Shown in pieces: positions 22,806 through 34,791 of a stretch of DNA of 64,000 nt (the stretch's first letter is position 1; each line of letters starts with the position of its first letter). A program made the position numbers and the translations under genes. The stretch lies in NCBI GenBank assembly GCA_032358165.1, contig JAALGY010000012.1, forward strand, positions 2,480,001 through 2,544,000. The letters are read 5' to 3'. The stretch is from Diplosphaera chodatii (taxonomy: Eukaryota; Chlorophyta; Trebouxiophyceae; Prasiolales; Stichococcaceae). The notes under the pieces are model-generated. The model worked only from the letters and a program-made list of their open reading frames with translations, did no database searches and was not told the origin of the DNA.

Positions 22806-25800
22806 TCACTGGCCCCACTGCTGCTGGGGTGGCCCCTGGGCGGGCGACGGCGGGAAGGAGGCGAAGCCGCCGTTCTGCTGCGGCCAGCCGTTGGCCTGCG
22901 GCTGGCCCGCCGGCTGCCCGCCGCCCTGCTGCCACTGGCCCTGCTGCGGGTGCTGCTGCGGGTGCTGCTGCGGTTGCTGCTGCTGCTGCTGCTGCTGGGG
23001 GTAGCCTCCCTGTTGCGGAAAGCCGCCCTGTCCACTCTGACGCAGCCCTGACAACCCAAAGCCCAACACTTGCCATCGTCATCAACCCTTTCAGGCTGCA
23101 CGGAGATCTGCTTCTGAAGTTGATCACAACCACCCGCAAGAGCGCTTCGTTTGCACAGCAGGCAGACCAATCAGAGTGGCGGCGCGGGTGTAAGGGCGCA
23201 CCCAGGTTGATGCGCTGCTGGGTGGGGGACACCTCGCGGAGCGGCGGCGTCGTCTGCTGCGGCTGCTGCGTCGGCGGCCGCACCGAGCCCAGGTCGGCGA
23301 ACGGGTCGTTAAGCGCTGCCTCCTTGAAGGACTGCGATGGGTTGCCGCCTGCACGGGCATGGATGTAGTGTGTGAGCAGATGGGCTGCCGGTGACGACTG
23401 TGCATTTTGGGGGTTTGAGCGTGGACTGTACCACAAGGAAGAGGTGCAGAGCATATCGTCAGGCCTCAGCTCACCTGGTGTGGTTGCATATGGAGATGGG
23501 GAGGGGAAGGACCCCGCAGGAGACAGCGCGCCTGCCTGCTGGCCGAAGCCAGGGGAGCCGTGGATGCCATACCCAGGGCTCTGCAGGCCTACAGAGGGAC
23601 AACAGCCGCTCTTTTTCCAATGTTCTGAGCTTTCAAGCGGTAACCACTATGCTGTGACAGAGCACATGCAGTGCAGGGGACGTTTTGAGTGGGAGCCTCG
23701 TCAAGATGACCCTGTGCTGCCAGCTGCTGAATGAGCGCAACACGCTGCTGGAGATTTTCCTGCACAAAAGCATACCGTATGGCACCATCTGGCCGGGCTG
23801 GACTGGGGCGCCGCCATACCCGCCGCCATACCCGTAGTTGGGCTGTCCGTAGCCGTACTGCTGCTGCCCGTAACCGTAGCCCTGCCCGTATGGTTGCCCC
23901 CAACCTGGGCCACCGCCCCCTGAGGCGCAATCAACCATCGAACTCGAGGAAAGCCTCACAATGTGTTTGGCAGTAGCTCCATTTTATGGCTACCATTGCA
24001 AGCCGCATGCTCCTTGCCAGCGGAGTGCTCGGCCATGTGAACTGCGACATCTGTGGGGCGCTGGAATTGTGAAGGCCAAAGAATGTGATGAGAGTGCGAC
24101 AAGCGCACCAAAGGTGTTCTGGCCATAGGGCACGACGGCACCCAAGTGCATGCTGCCCGGCTCCCGGCCCTGGTCCTGCTGCTGCTGGGGCTGTCCGAAT
24201 GCAGCGCCCTCGCCGAAGGGGTTGTTGGACGGCGGCTGCTGCGGGGCGAACTGCGGCTGCTGGGCGGTGCCATTGGGTGCGCCCGCGGCTGCGGCCGCCG
24301 CCTGCTCCTCCTCCAGCAGCTCGGTGGCTGTCTTCTCGCGAGGCGGTGGCGGCTGCAGGCCAGGAGCTGCAGGGTCAACGCTATGCAAGGGGGGCACTGC
24401 TGATCCCGAACCAAAAGCAATGCACACGCAGCTACCTGACACATTCCTGATCATGGCAATAAATGCATGCTCGACTCGAAGTGACGCAGAACATTGCCAG
24501 CCAACATGCACAAGGCTGGGAGCTGTGCAGGTGATTGCTCACCGGTGCGGCGGGCTCGTCGGGGTCGTCGAAGTTCAGGAGGTCCATCTCCGGCTCGGGC
24601 GCGGGGGCCTCAGGCGGCGGCGGTGGCTGCTCCTCCACCTTCGGCTCCTCGGGGTGGATGACGCCCGACAGGCCGCTGTCCACCGCCGGCGGCAGGTCGT
24701 CCGTTTTCTCCTCCTCGCGCCCCTTCCGCAGCGGCGCGCCCCGCTGCGCATGACGAGACCGCGCATGCTCAGCTGCTGGCCCGCGCCGCGAGAACGTTCA
24801 TCACCACGCTACAGCTGTTTGACAGGTGGACAACATGCTGGCACATTTGGGCTGCGGCCGACTGTAGCAACAAGCTCAGAAGAGCGCTGGAGGGTGACGC
24901 ACCGCAGCGCCGCCGCCGCCACGGGGGGCCTGCTGCACGTACTCCTCCATCATGCCCAGGAAGTCGGGCGACGGCGGTGTCAGCTTGGGGAAGGTGGCGC
25001 TGCGCTTCAGCTCCTCAATCTGCTCTGCCTGCGCGTAGTACGCCTGCAGGGCACATGGCAGCATAGCCTGGTGAGCAGGAGGCAGTCATGCGCTGTCTGA
25101 AATATTCGTCCAATCCCTGCTGTGCACGATGCCGAAGCAGTCATGCTCCATGCTGCCAGTATCAGCAGGGAAGCAAGCCAGTGGGCCACACAGCGGACGC
25201 GCACCCCCAGCTTGTCGTTGTCCAGCGTGTGCTGCTTGTAGATGTCCAGGCCGCGCTGCGCGTCCGTGTACTCCATGTCGAAGAAGCAGTCCGCCAGGTT
25301 GATGATGCCCTCGCTGATCGCACGGTAGATCTGCGCACGGTCAACAGAAGGTGAGCTGCTGGCCGTGAGATCGTGCAAGGTCTGCAGAGACGGTTGTCAC
25401 GGTGGCGTGTCACCGCCGGCAAGGCACACTGATGGTACTCCCGCGAGGACAGCGGCGTGCTGCCTTGTGCGACTTCAGGTGTCAGCAAGCAGGCAGCCCA
25501 CGGTGGCGCCAGCGGAAGCAGCCGCGCACCTGGAAGGACTCTTTCGCGACGGTCAGCAGGGAGGCCTGCACGACGAAGTGGCGGGCGGCGATGCCCCGCG
25601 GCAGGCAGTCCATCAGCCGCTCCAGCAGCTTCTGCAGCGGCGGCAGCTGCGCGAGCAGCTCCGCGGGCGGCAGGTTGCGCATCTTGCTCTCCGCAGGCGC
25701 TGCGCCATCCGGCTCCTGCATGACCACGCCAACAGCAAGGTGGGTGCGACTGTAGAGGACGATGTCAGCTGTTTGCTGATGGAGCATCATAGGTAGCATC

Positions 25801-27647
25801 GGATGCAGTAGGTTGAAGGGGAGGCTGCCAGCGCAGGCAGCATGGACATCTTGGTGCACAACTTGGCATTTTGAGGCCAAGACCCCACCTGGTAGAAGGC
25901 GGTCTTAGAGTACACCTCCAGCTGCTCATCCAGGTACCGCGCATACACACGCACCCACTCGCTGTAGTCCCACCTGCCCATGCACAGCAAGTTCGTCATC
26001 ACTTTGAGGGCGGCCACCTTCGTACTGCGTGAAATGCAACGAGGTATGACCCAGTGTGCAGCAGGCATACACTAGCCGGCTCTCCACGTGCAGTGAGTAG
26101 GATGGCATGAGCATCTGAAGACCACTCACTTGCCCTCGGTCCCGCTGTCCGTGAAGGTGTCCATGTTGAGGACGTAGCCACGACCATGGCCGTGGCCGCT
26201 GAAGCGCAGCAGCTCTGCCACGAAGGACGCGCCCTCGCTCTCCCGCATGAGCCGGTGGAACACCATCAGCGTCTTGAGCGCGCTCTGCAGCGTGCCAGTG
26301 GGTGCTGCTGAGTGCAGACCGAACCCAGTTTGAACATGGACGTCGTGGATCATGTCACAGTGGCCCAACAGACAGCGTCGCACTTGGGGAACCAATGCAG
26401 AGCATGCGCTGGTCGTCTCAACCGGTGGTGCTTCAAAGGGCAGGTTCGCACCAGCCAGTGCTTGGCTTCCCGCAGACGCTTCTGAAGCTTGTCAATCACA
26501 TAGCCGGCGTAGCTGCCCGGCTGCCCACCATGCACCGCATGCTTCAGAGCTGCAGCGACAAGCAAGAGGTCGTCATTGGAAAGGCTAGCAGATGACCAAC
26601 CAAGAGGAGTATGTTGCACAGGATCGCCACACAATACTGCGGTGGGCATGGTGTATCCCAGCAGCTGCATGTCGCTCACTTCGGACGTGTTTCTCCTTCG
26701 GCACCACTGCGAACTTGGCGGTGGTCGCCTTGATGATGGCGATGTCCACGGCCTGCAGGGGCATGAAGCACAGTGCATCAACGCCCCGCACATGAACCTA
26801 TCTCCACAATGTCAGGGGTGCGTGGGGAGCCGTCCTCCGTTGCTTCGACGATGCCAGCTGAGTGCAGTCACATCCTGGCCAAATAAATCAGCGCCTTTGC
26901 GTTGTCGGCATAAAGGCTAGTGCGATCTGAGCCTTGCAGTTTCAAGCGATAGTTGGCCAGCAACCAGCCGCATGTGTCTCCTGAAGGTACCTCGCGGTCA
27001 GCCTAGCAGCGCTTGTTTGCAAGGTGCAGCCCCGTGAGACTGCAGGGCTGCCTCGGCTCTAGTCGGTGGGCTTGACAGTTGTTGATCAAGCAAAGCATCT
27101 CGAAGCTCAGTGGGCCAATCGTCGCCACGCACATGCAGAAAGTAGCATCAGGATCGACCCTATACGACGCGTGGAGCAGCAGGCTCGCATGCACAGCAGA
27201 CCACGAAGTGAGTGTGCATGACTGGAGCACAAAATGAGCAGAGAGAGGGCTCGGACGCAGCCCACGGCACGCACACGGCCTACTCCTGTCCTCAGAAGCA
27301 TATATGAGCGCTTTTCGAGGTCCGCATGCCATGTCCTGCTGCCGCCCCACCCGCTGAGCCACTTCGTCAGAACGGCGTTATTGCATCCCAGGCGGTGCAG
27401 GGATGACGCTTACCTTGTGCGCCCCGCCGGCGACCTTGGCCATGGACACCGACAGGTTATCCGATACCACCTCGCCCAGAGATGGGCCTTTCTCCTTGGG
27501 CGGCGGGCCAAAATAAGGGCCGCTGGGCCCACCGCCTGGCGGTCCGCTGTATTGGCCATTCAAGCCGGTCGAGCCCATGCCCGTGATGCTGCCCGGCGGT
27601 GCGCCAGGTGTCTGGTTCTGCTGATACGGCATGACCGCAGCCGACAT
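22806..27647 (-). CDS. ANTH-domain clathrin assembly protein (AP180/CALM-like)
   Basis: Adaptor that binds PI(4,5)P2 and promotes clathrin coat assembly in endocytosis. Fourteen exons: 27647-27414, 26752-26680, 26549-26452, 26284-26130, 26024-25889, 25715-25530, 25330-25205, 25043-24903, 24743-24543, 24352-24109, 23919-23776, 23588-23475, 23348-23202, 23047-22806, 746 aa, every phase consistent. A Gly/Pro-rich N-terminal 60 residues precedes the ANTH domain (about 65-350), which has the phosphoinositide motif KATTAKFAVVPKEKH, then ALKTLMVFHRLMRE and ISEGIINLADCFFDM. The tail carries trafficking motifs: MDLLNFDDP (clathrin-box-like), SNNPFGEG (NPF, EH-domain ligand) and NDPFADLG (DPF, AP2-appendage ligand). 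It ends in Q/G/P/Y-rich sequence with a run of Gln. The Gly-rich N-terminal extension is unusual for plant homologues. Confidence 0.93.
22940..22997 (-). repeat. CTG/CAG-type triplet repeat (poly-Gln coding)
   Basis: Imperfect CTG triplets on the plus strand, read as CAG/CAA on the coding strand inside the last ANTH exon. They encode Gln runs broken by Pro and His. Confidence 0.85.
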
Positions 27648-27994
27648 GCTGCTGAACCCGCTGCACCGGCGGGTAGAGCTGTGACGCACTGCAACCTAAA
27701 CCAGCGGCTATAGGCAGCGACGTTCTGGATCCGCCGCCACGCAAGGTTCCTGCAGCCTCACGTACCGATCTGTCACTTGTCACGGCACGTCCTCGCAAAA
27801 AGGGTGCCTGTCTTCCATTCAAGCGTGCGAGCTACACGGGCCATCTGGAAGCAACAGACAGGGGAGATAAACATGGAAACTGGGCCCAGATGTCCCAACC
27901 CGACCTGGAGCGGATACAGAGGCGCCATCTGTTGTGTTGCAACCGCGTTCAGCTCGCATCCTGGTCACGCACAGACATAATTCTGGTTCGCGAG
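27648..27994. promoter_or_regulatory. Divergent promoter region, ANTH / FKBP
   Basis: About 350 bases between two divergent start codons, a compact likely bidirectional promoter. No specific motif is asserted. Confidence 0.5.
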
Positions 27995-30900
27995 ATGGAC
28001 GCCATGACGCCGCAGGAGTTCACAGCAAACGATGCCGCTGCAGGTGCGACGGTGTCGGAAACTTCGCGAAGAGAATGCATGCAATGGTGAATGTTCATGG
28101 CAGCATAGGGTGCTGGAACAATATTATCGGATGGTCATGGCACGTTGCAAATTCGGATTGATGCCATCGACGCTGTCCAGAATTGGATGGTGTCGGCCTG
28201 TTCGATAGCCATGAATGTTGCAATTATGATACAGCGCATGGCTACTTGCATTGGGGCAGTTGAGCCATGCCTGAGGGCTTGACTGAAACAATGAGACATC
28301 ATGCATACGTTCCGATCATGTACTTTACATTTTTGCATGTGCGTGATCAGGTGGCATCGAGGAGAATGTCAGCCCTGTGGAAGAAGGGAAGGAAGTCGAC
28401 ATCACGGTGAGGGAACTCCAAGTACATAGCAGCAGCATGCGTACGCGCTTGCCCGCAGGAACCTCAATTGCTGTTCACACGCATGCCTGCACGCATGTTG
28501 TGTGCTGATGCCATGGCCATATATCCTCAACAGAAGGACGGTGGCCTGCGGAAGAAAATCCTGGTCACAGGCGCTGGGTGGGAGACGCCTGAATCGGGCG
28601 ATGAGGTCACAGGTACCATTGCCACATGCACGTCTGTGCCAGCAGCAGCATGCATGGTCAATCGCAATGCCCTGTGCCATGAGCAGGCACCTTGTGGTTT
28701 GCCCTGACGTTGCGAGGGATGAATCTGCAGTACACTATGTGGGCACGCTGGAGGACGGCTCGGAGTTCGACAGCTCCCGCGGTCGCAATGAGCCGTTCAA
28801 GTTCACAATTGGCCAGGGTGAGTATGGATGCGATGGCCTGCTGCTGGTTCCTGTCGCTTGCATGCTGTGCTCGTGCTCGTGTGGCTGCAGGGCTAAGCGG
28901 TCTGATGATGGCGCAGTTGTGCTTGCCACCAGCCTTGGTGCACTGGTTACATGTCCTGGCATTGAGCTGAGCCAGTTCCCTTCACTGCACAGGTCAAGTG
29001 ATCAAGGGCTGGGATGAGGGTGTTGCGACCATGAAGAAGGGCGAGAAGGCGATGCTGATCTGTCGGTCGGACTATGCGTATGGTGACCGTGGCAGCCCGC
29101 CGAAGATCGGGCCAGGCGCTACGCTGCACTTTGAGGTGTGGACCTTCCACACCCAACCATGCAACCGCCTCGATTGGCATGGTACCCGTTGTGCTTCTGC
29201 AAACCCTGGTGGCCATCAGTCCACCTCACTTGGCATCATCACAAAGTGACCAACCCCTCCTGCAGGTGGAGCTGCTGAGCTGGAAGAGCGACAAGGACTT
29301 GACTGGTGATGGCGGCATCATCAAGACGGCCGTGCGCGAGGGCGATGGCTGGGACCACGCCAAGAACAAGGATGAGGTCGTGGGTGAGCACAGCCACTTG
29401 CCTGGCGTCTGCACGAACTCTGCGGTGCGCTGTGCTGCATTACAGCCTGCATCTCAGCATTTTGCCCTGCAATCCGCTTGGGGAGGACAGCACTCTCATG
29501 AGGCCCTGCGCTGCTCCACCCTACAACAAAACCTGCTGCTTATGCTGCAAACTGCATGCAGGACCCGAAGGCTGTTGTGACTTCATGCAGTCAAGTATGA
29601 GGTGCGGGTAAAGGACAGCGGCGAGGTGGTGGCGGCGTCGCCGGCCGACGGCGCGACCTTCCCGCTGCCGGAGCCCCGGCCGCTGCGCGGCTTTGCTGAT
29701 GCGGTGAAGGCCATGAAGAAGGGCGAGGCGGCGCGCCTGCTCGTCCGCAACTCCGACTGTGAGCACATTTGTGTGCGAGACTGCATGGGTGTGGACTGCT
29801 CTCAAAATCTCAGGGGTTTGTTGACAGAACACAGTGGGTCTGATGCTTCTCACCTCACAATATGACACAGACGGCTTCCTGGAGGCAGAGCGGCCGGCCA
29901 ATGTGCCGGAGGATGCTATGCTGGAGGCAGACCTGGAGCTTGTGGGCTGGCGCTCTGTGGAGGACGTCACGTCCGACGGCGGCGTCGTGAAGAAGGTGGT
30001 GTCTGCGCACGCAGCGTGCACATATGTGGGCATCTGGCGCTCAGCTGTGCGCCCGGCGAGCAACAGCTGTCGTCTCCTATACATAGAACCGACAGCAGCA
30101 GCGGCAGCACGCCGTTACCAGTGCTGCTGCAGGCTTTCAGGGTAGATGCTACAGGGCGGTGAGCAGGGCCGTGTTAACCTGTGCAGACGCTGACAGAGGG
30201 CAGCGAGTGGAAGAAGCCCAACCAGGGCGCCAGCGTCAAGGCGCACGTGGCGGGGCGCCTGCAGGACGGCACCGTGTTTGAGGACGCCGACTTGGACTTC
30301 GTGGTAGACGAGGGTAAGAATTACACCGCCGTGGGCTCTTCTGCTGTGGGGCATATGGCATACGCTTGTGATGTGGTCCCCGCAGACTGCCTGCGCCGGT
30401 TTGACAGCGGTGGCCTCTGGCAGCGCCTACTGGGTGCTGCCAAGGATTGCGCCCCGTGTCGTCCAGCTGTGTGCCAGACCCAGCGATGAGCTCCTGGCTG
30501 CAGAGCAAGTGCCGGAGGGCCTGGACCTGGCGGTGCAGAAGATGAAGAAGGGGGAGATGGCGGAGGTCACGCTGGCGCCGCGCTACGCCTTCGGCACCGA
30601 GGGCGCGCAGCGGGCCTCGGGCACGGTGCCTCCAGACGCCACCGTCACCTACACCGTGCAGCTGAAGGAGTTTGAGAATGTGAGCGGGCAGGCACAGCTT
30701 GCCCCGTGTGACACTTCCCCTGGGTCGGCACCGGCCTGCACGAAGCACGGTGTGGTGATACAGAACCACACTGCAGTGTGCTCAGAACAGGGCGTGAGTG
30801 ACATTAGTGTGAGGGGTGTACAGGCAAAGGAGACGTGGAGCATGTCGGATGAGGAGAAGGTGGAGGCGGCCAAGCAGCGGAAGGAGAAGGGCAACGCGCG

Positions 30901-32565
30901 CTTCAAGGCCGGCAAGTGGGCGGCCGCGCTGGAACAGTACAAGGTCAGCTGCCGCCGCTGCAGCCCCGAAACATCTCCACTGTGACTTATAGAGACCCTC
31001 ACCTTTCAACCTTCTCTGGCCTTGACAAGGCTGGCATGCGACATTCCACTGTGGCAGTCTTGTGGTGACGTCTGTGCCCGATCGCTTCACGCTGTTGTTG
31101 CTCTCACACCGCAGTCGGCAGCGGATCTGGCGGAGCAGGGCGGCAAGGACAAGGAGGCGCTCAAGGCGGAGGCGCGAGATGTGCGGTGAGCTGTGTTGGG
31201 CACACGCAGATGGAGCTGTGACTGGGATCAGATACCTGCCTACTAAACTTTCAAGGCTCTCAGCAATGCAGTCTAGTAGGTTGTATCACCTCCTCCTACA
31301 TGGTGACATTACAGGGCCCTTCATCGCTTCTGTTGTGCCAACGTGCAGGAAGAGCGCGCTGCTGAACCAGGCGGCGTGCCACCTGAAGCTGGGTGCCAAC
31401 CGGGATGCCATCTCCGCCGCTGACAAGGTGCAATGACTTCATGTGCTGCAGACTGCAGGATATTTGCGCTACGTCTCCAGAATTCTGTACTGGAGGCTTT
31501 GAGTTGCTCGTCAGATATCGCAAATGTTGATCAGCTCTAACACAGCCTCTATTACGATTATTTCCTTCAAGTTGCATTGCGTCTGCTCTGACGTTTGCCA
31601 GGCCATTAGGCATTGACGACTGCATGATTTCAGGTGCTGGAGAAGGACGGCAGCAATGTGAAGGCCCTGTACAGACGAGCACAGGTGTGTGTGCACCCCA
31701 GTAGCCTGTGCTCTCCACACTCCTGTCTGCGAGCGCACCTACAATCGTCGGTACTGTAGTTGTTCAAGTCATGGTACTGACCAGCAATGAACTTCATGGT
31801 CAGACTCTGTCCATTGGTCGTGACAGTTGCATCAGGACCAGACGATGAGCGATCTCTGAGGGTACAGCAGGTTCACATGCCATGGCAGTTCCTGACTTTA
31901 CTGCTGCACCACTGGTGTTTGGCAGGCGTACCTGGCCCTGGCAGACTATGTCGAGTGCGAGGCGGACATCAAGCGCGCGCTGGCAGAGGACCCCAAGAAC
32001 GTGGGCGTCCGCCTGCTGCAGAAGGAGTATAAGCAGAAGGTGGGGTGCCAGGCCCACCTGCGGATGCACATGAATTCAGCTGCACATCGGGTCCACGCCC
32101 CACACCCTGTGCAGTTGCCATGTCCACAAGTGCCCACCGTCGAACAAATCTCGTGTGTGTGTATGAAGACACGCTCCATCTCCGTCTTTGCTTTGTGCTG
32201 AGGTGGACCTGTACATTGCTGCAGTCAGCCGAGTCCAGGAAACAAGACAAGGCCCTCTTCAGCCGCATGTTCAAACCCAGCAAGGTGCGCCCCTTGTGCA
32301 CCAGAGCAAGATGAGCAGCAGCTCTGCCACAGTATGGATGACTGATGCGGCGTCGAGAAGCTGTGATGGTGCTGCTGATTCAGAAGTCGTCTGGTTGCAG
32401 GACGTGCCAGCCAAGCCTGTCAATGGCGAAGCAGAGGTGGCAGCGGTCGGTGAGCAGGCAGAGCTGGCGGCGGCGGCAGCGGATCCCCAGGAGGCGGGCG
32501 CTGTGGAGCCCATGGAAACAGATGTGCCAGCAGCAGGTGGCGATGCCACGAACGGTCACACATGA
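27995..32565 (+). CDS. Multidomain FKBP immunophilin with TPR (FKBP62/ROF1-type peptidyl-prolyl isomerase)
   Basis: Exons 27995-28043, 28351-28406, 28534-28612, 28731-28817, 28993-29135, 29266-29383, 29591-29758, 29871-29995, 30187-30313, 30504-30679, 30824-30943, 31115-31185, 31349-31427, 31634-31684, 31926-32039, 32225-32284, 32401-32565, 595 aa, with all phases consistent. Domain 1 (about 45-155) keeps the PPIase pocket: [37 protein letters not shown] and LHFEVELL. Domains 2 ([19 protein letters not shown] region) and 3 ([26 protein letters not shown]) lack several pocket residues and are probably inactive folds. The TPR domain has [23 protein letters not shown] and [13 protein letters not shown], a complete Hsp90 carboxylate clamp. 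The tail is Ala/Glu-rich ([12 protein letters not shown]). Homologues act with Hsp90 in heat-stress responses; that role here is inferred. Confidence 0.95.
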
Positions 32566-32936
32566 CTGGCAACACTTTGAAATAGTAGCTGCTGAAACTT
32601 TGATAGTTTGACACTCTAGCTCAGGCCAGACTGCGCTCAGACTCCGGTTGCAGACGCTCAGCACCAAGGTAGCTTAGGCTATGTTTGTGATTCTCGTGAG
32701 GTCCAAGTCGCCTACCAGCAAGCAGCTCAGCAGCATTACAAGCACATGTGCATTGCGCAGCTGTCTCCCTTCTTGTTCAGGCTGCAGCAATGTTCAGGTG
32801 TGGGACTTCCGTGATGTCTTTGGTGTTCAAATCATCAATACTCGTCAAAACTGCAACCCATCAGATCGCTCTCCCCTCTCAGCACGCACCAATGCTGCAA
32901 GCAATGAAGGTTTATCTGCACTCTTGTCCCTCCAGC
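32566..32936. other. Convergent intergenic region
   Basis: Short gap between the FKBP stop and the zinc-finger gene stop; presumed 3' UTRs, nothing else recognised. Confidence 0.45.
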
Positions 32937-33602
32937 TTACATTCGCTTGCTGTAGCCTGAGCCATTGCAGCGTTTGCAGACCAGGAGGCCGCTGCCACGG
33001 CAGGCCCGGCACTCACCCCGTCGCGGCGCCCGTGGTCTGAGTCCACCGCCTACAAGACCCTGCAGACGGTGCACGAGTATGCACTCTGCACGAACAGAAA
33101 ACATGCCGATTGCCACCCCTCTGCCTGCGGCCAGCGGCCTTGCAGCTGTGCTACGCAGATGCACAGCTGCCCTTCGATGCCCTGCGCTCTGCGTGCACAC
33201 ACCTTGCGCTGCTGGGCGGGCGACAGGTTCGCCTCGTCGTCTGACGACGCCATGACACCCGTACCCTCGCAGGCGAAGCACCGCACGCCGCCAGCGCCGC
33301 CACATCCCTCGCACACCTGCGGCTCCCCCTGCACAAACGATCAGCACTGCGCGGTCAGCTCAGTGTTCCTGATGACCAGCTGCAGTCACACCTGCAGTCG
33401 GTTACATGCCAGACACTCGCACAGCGTTGGTGCTGCTCCCTTCTCCGCTCAGAACATCAAGCGTGGCAGCCAGCACCTTGGAGCCGTAGAACAGCGCCAT
33501 GCCGATGGCGATCGCCACCGAGCCGCCCATTAGCACATCCTGCACCGTGGCGTCCAGGCTCGCACGCGCCACGACGCTGCGCCGATGGCCACCTCCATTC
33601 AT
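32937..33602 (-). CDS. Plastid membrane protein with DnaJ-type zinc finger (LQY1-like)
   Basis: Three supported exons: 33602-33423, 33328-33203, 33059-32937. The first supported exon opens with an ATG directly after an acceptor (CAG|ATG, MNGGGHRRSVVARASLD). Upstream exon(s) may add a transit peptide; an open stretch around 33970-33830 (MRAGTFPVTAATVW...) is a candidate. One predicted transmembrane helix (VLMGGSVAIAIGMALFYGSK) is followed by four CxxCxGxG motifs: CEGCGGAGG, CFACEGTG, CRACRGSG and CKRCNGSG. That is a complete DnaJ-type zinc finger without a J domain. The layout of one helix plus zinc finger resembles the thylakoid disulfide isomerase LQY1 and related photosystem assembly/repair factors. 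Orthology is not established; the related BSD2 and Orange families are alternatives. Confidence 0.75.
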
Positions 33603-34791
33603 CTGACAATTACATTGCTGGTGTCTGCAAGCCGGCATGTCTGAAGGCCCTGAGCTGGCGCTGCTGCACCTGAGCACACCTCCATGCGGCGCACTGCCAA
33701 TGCTGTGCTGACATGCATGGTTGCTATGTCTGCTGACGGAGACTGTGCAAGCTGCTCGGCTGCTCTCGGCTGATGCTTGATGCCGCTGACGCATCCGCTG
33801 TTGCCGCACTGCAGACACGCTGCCTGTGGTTCCACAGCGCCGCATGAGCATGTGGCTGCAGCTGCTGATGCGCCGTACCGTGCGGAGGCGCTGCAGTCGT
33901 GCGGCACTGCCTGGAGAGCAACATGCGCCACACTGTGGCGGCGGTGACAGGAAAGGTGCCAGCCCGCATAGCATGCTGATTGCAGCCGGGTGTCACTACT
34001 GGCGGCCCCAGGATGCTGGCAGCTGTAGTCTCAGTCTTACAGTAGCCCTTCCGCACTGCGCAGCGGCAGGGCTATGTGTTGATCTTCTGCACATGGCAGT
34101 GGCATGCATGCAGCAATAGCGCAGTGAGTGCAGCATGAACACCATGATGCACTACAGTTTACCTAGCGTTCAGACGAGGGCATTGTTGACGGCTGATTGA
34201 AAGCATGATATAATATTGGTGTGCGGGCTTTGTTCTATCGCGATGTTCCAGTGCTGCTCTTGGTGAGTGCTGACGTTCTCAACTGGCGAGTTTCCTAGCA
34301 GATCGTCGCAGAATACGGCGCTGCCCAGGCCCACCAGATGACAGTGAATACACGCTAGGCAATGCTTTTGCCGCTGTAAGCAGCCACAGAACGTGGGCTG
34401 AGTAGTTGATGTGCCGCTGATCAATGAACGGAGGTGGCCCTGGTTGCTACAGGGCCAGACTGCAAGCTGCATAACTCAAGGGGTATAAAGGTCTATACCC
34501 CTTGTGCATACTTCCGAGGTAGGAGGAGTGGCTCCAGCTTGCATAAATTGATGCCACTTCAAGCCGTGATACAGATCACAAACCTGGTAAACTTAGTGCG
34601 AACGCCTTGATGCTTGGGACGGCAGCGGCTCATAACGTCACCACCATACCATCGTCATTCATACGACTCTGTGCTGACACATGATGGTGAAAGCTGACAT
34701 TCCTGAGCTGACGACCGAACTTGACATCTCTGAGCACTACGGCACTGAGTCACGGCACCCCAGACTTGCTGAGCAGCTATCCTTTGGCTGT
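33603..34791. other. Upstream region of zinc-finger gene / 3' region of GST
   Basis: Likely contains the 5' leader and possible transit-peptide exon of the zinc-finger gene (about 33830-33970, minus strand), its promoter, a perfect hairpin at 34477-34504, and the GST 3' UTR. No other gene is supported. Confidence 0.4.
34477..34504. repeat. Perfect 11-bp inverted repeat, 6-base loop
   Basis: Arms CAAGGGGTATA and TATACCCCTTG are exact reverse complements around AAGGTC. It sits in the non-coding gap between two minus-strand genes, about 290 bases downstream of the GST stop and about 875 bases upstream of the first supported zinc-finger exon. Confidence 0.95.

Noticed and set aside
22418..23368. 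316-codon plus-strand open frame
   Set aside because: Mostly antisense to the GC-rich last exons of the ANTH gene; Ala/Arg-rich composition is typical of a shadow frame.
33599..33931. Cys/Ala-rich minus-strand frame upstream of the zinc-finger gene
   Set aside because: It lacks an ATG (starts at GTG) and would have to join the zinc-finger exon out of phase; another frame gives a better transit-peptide candidate.
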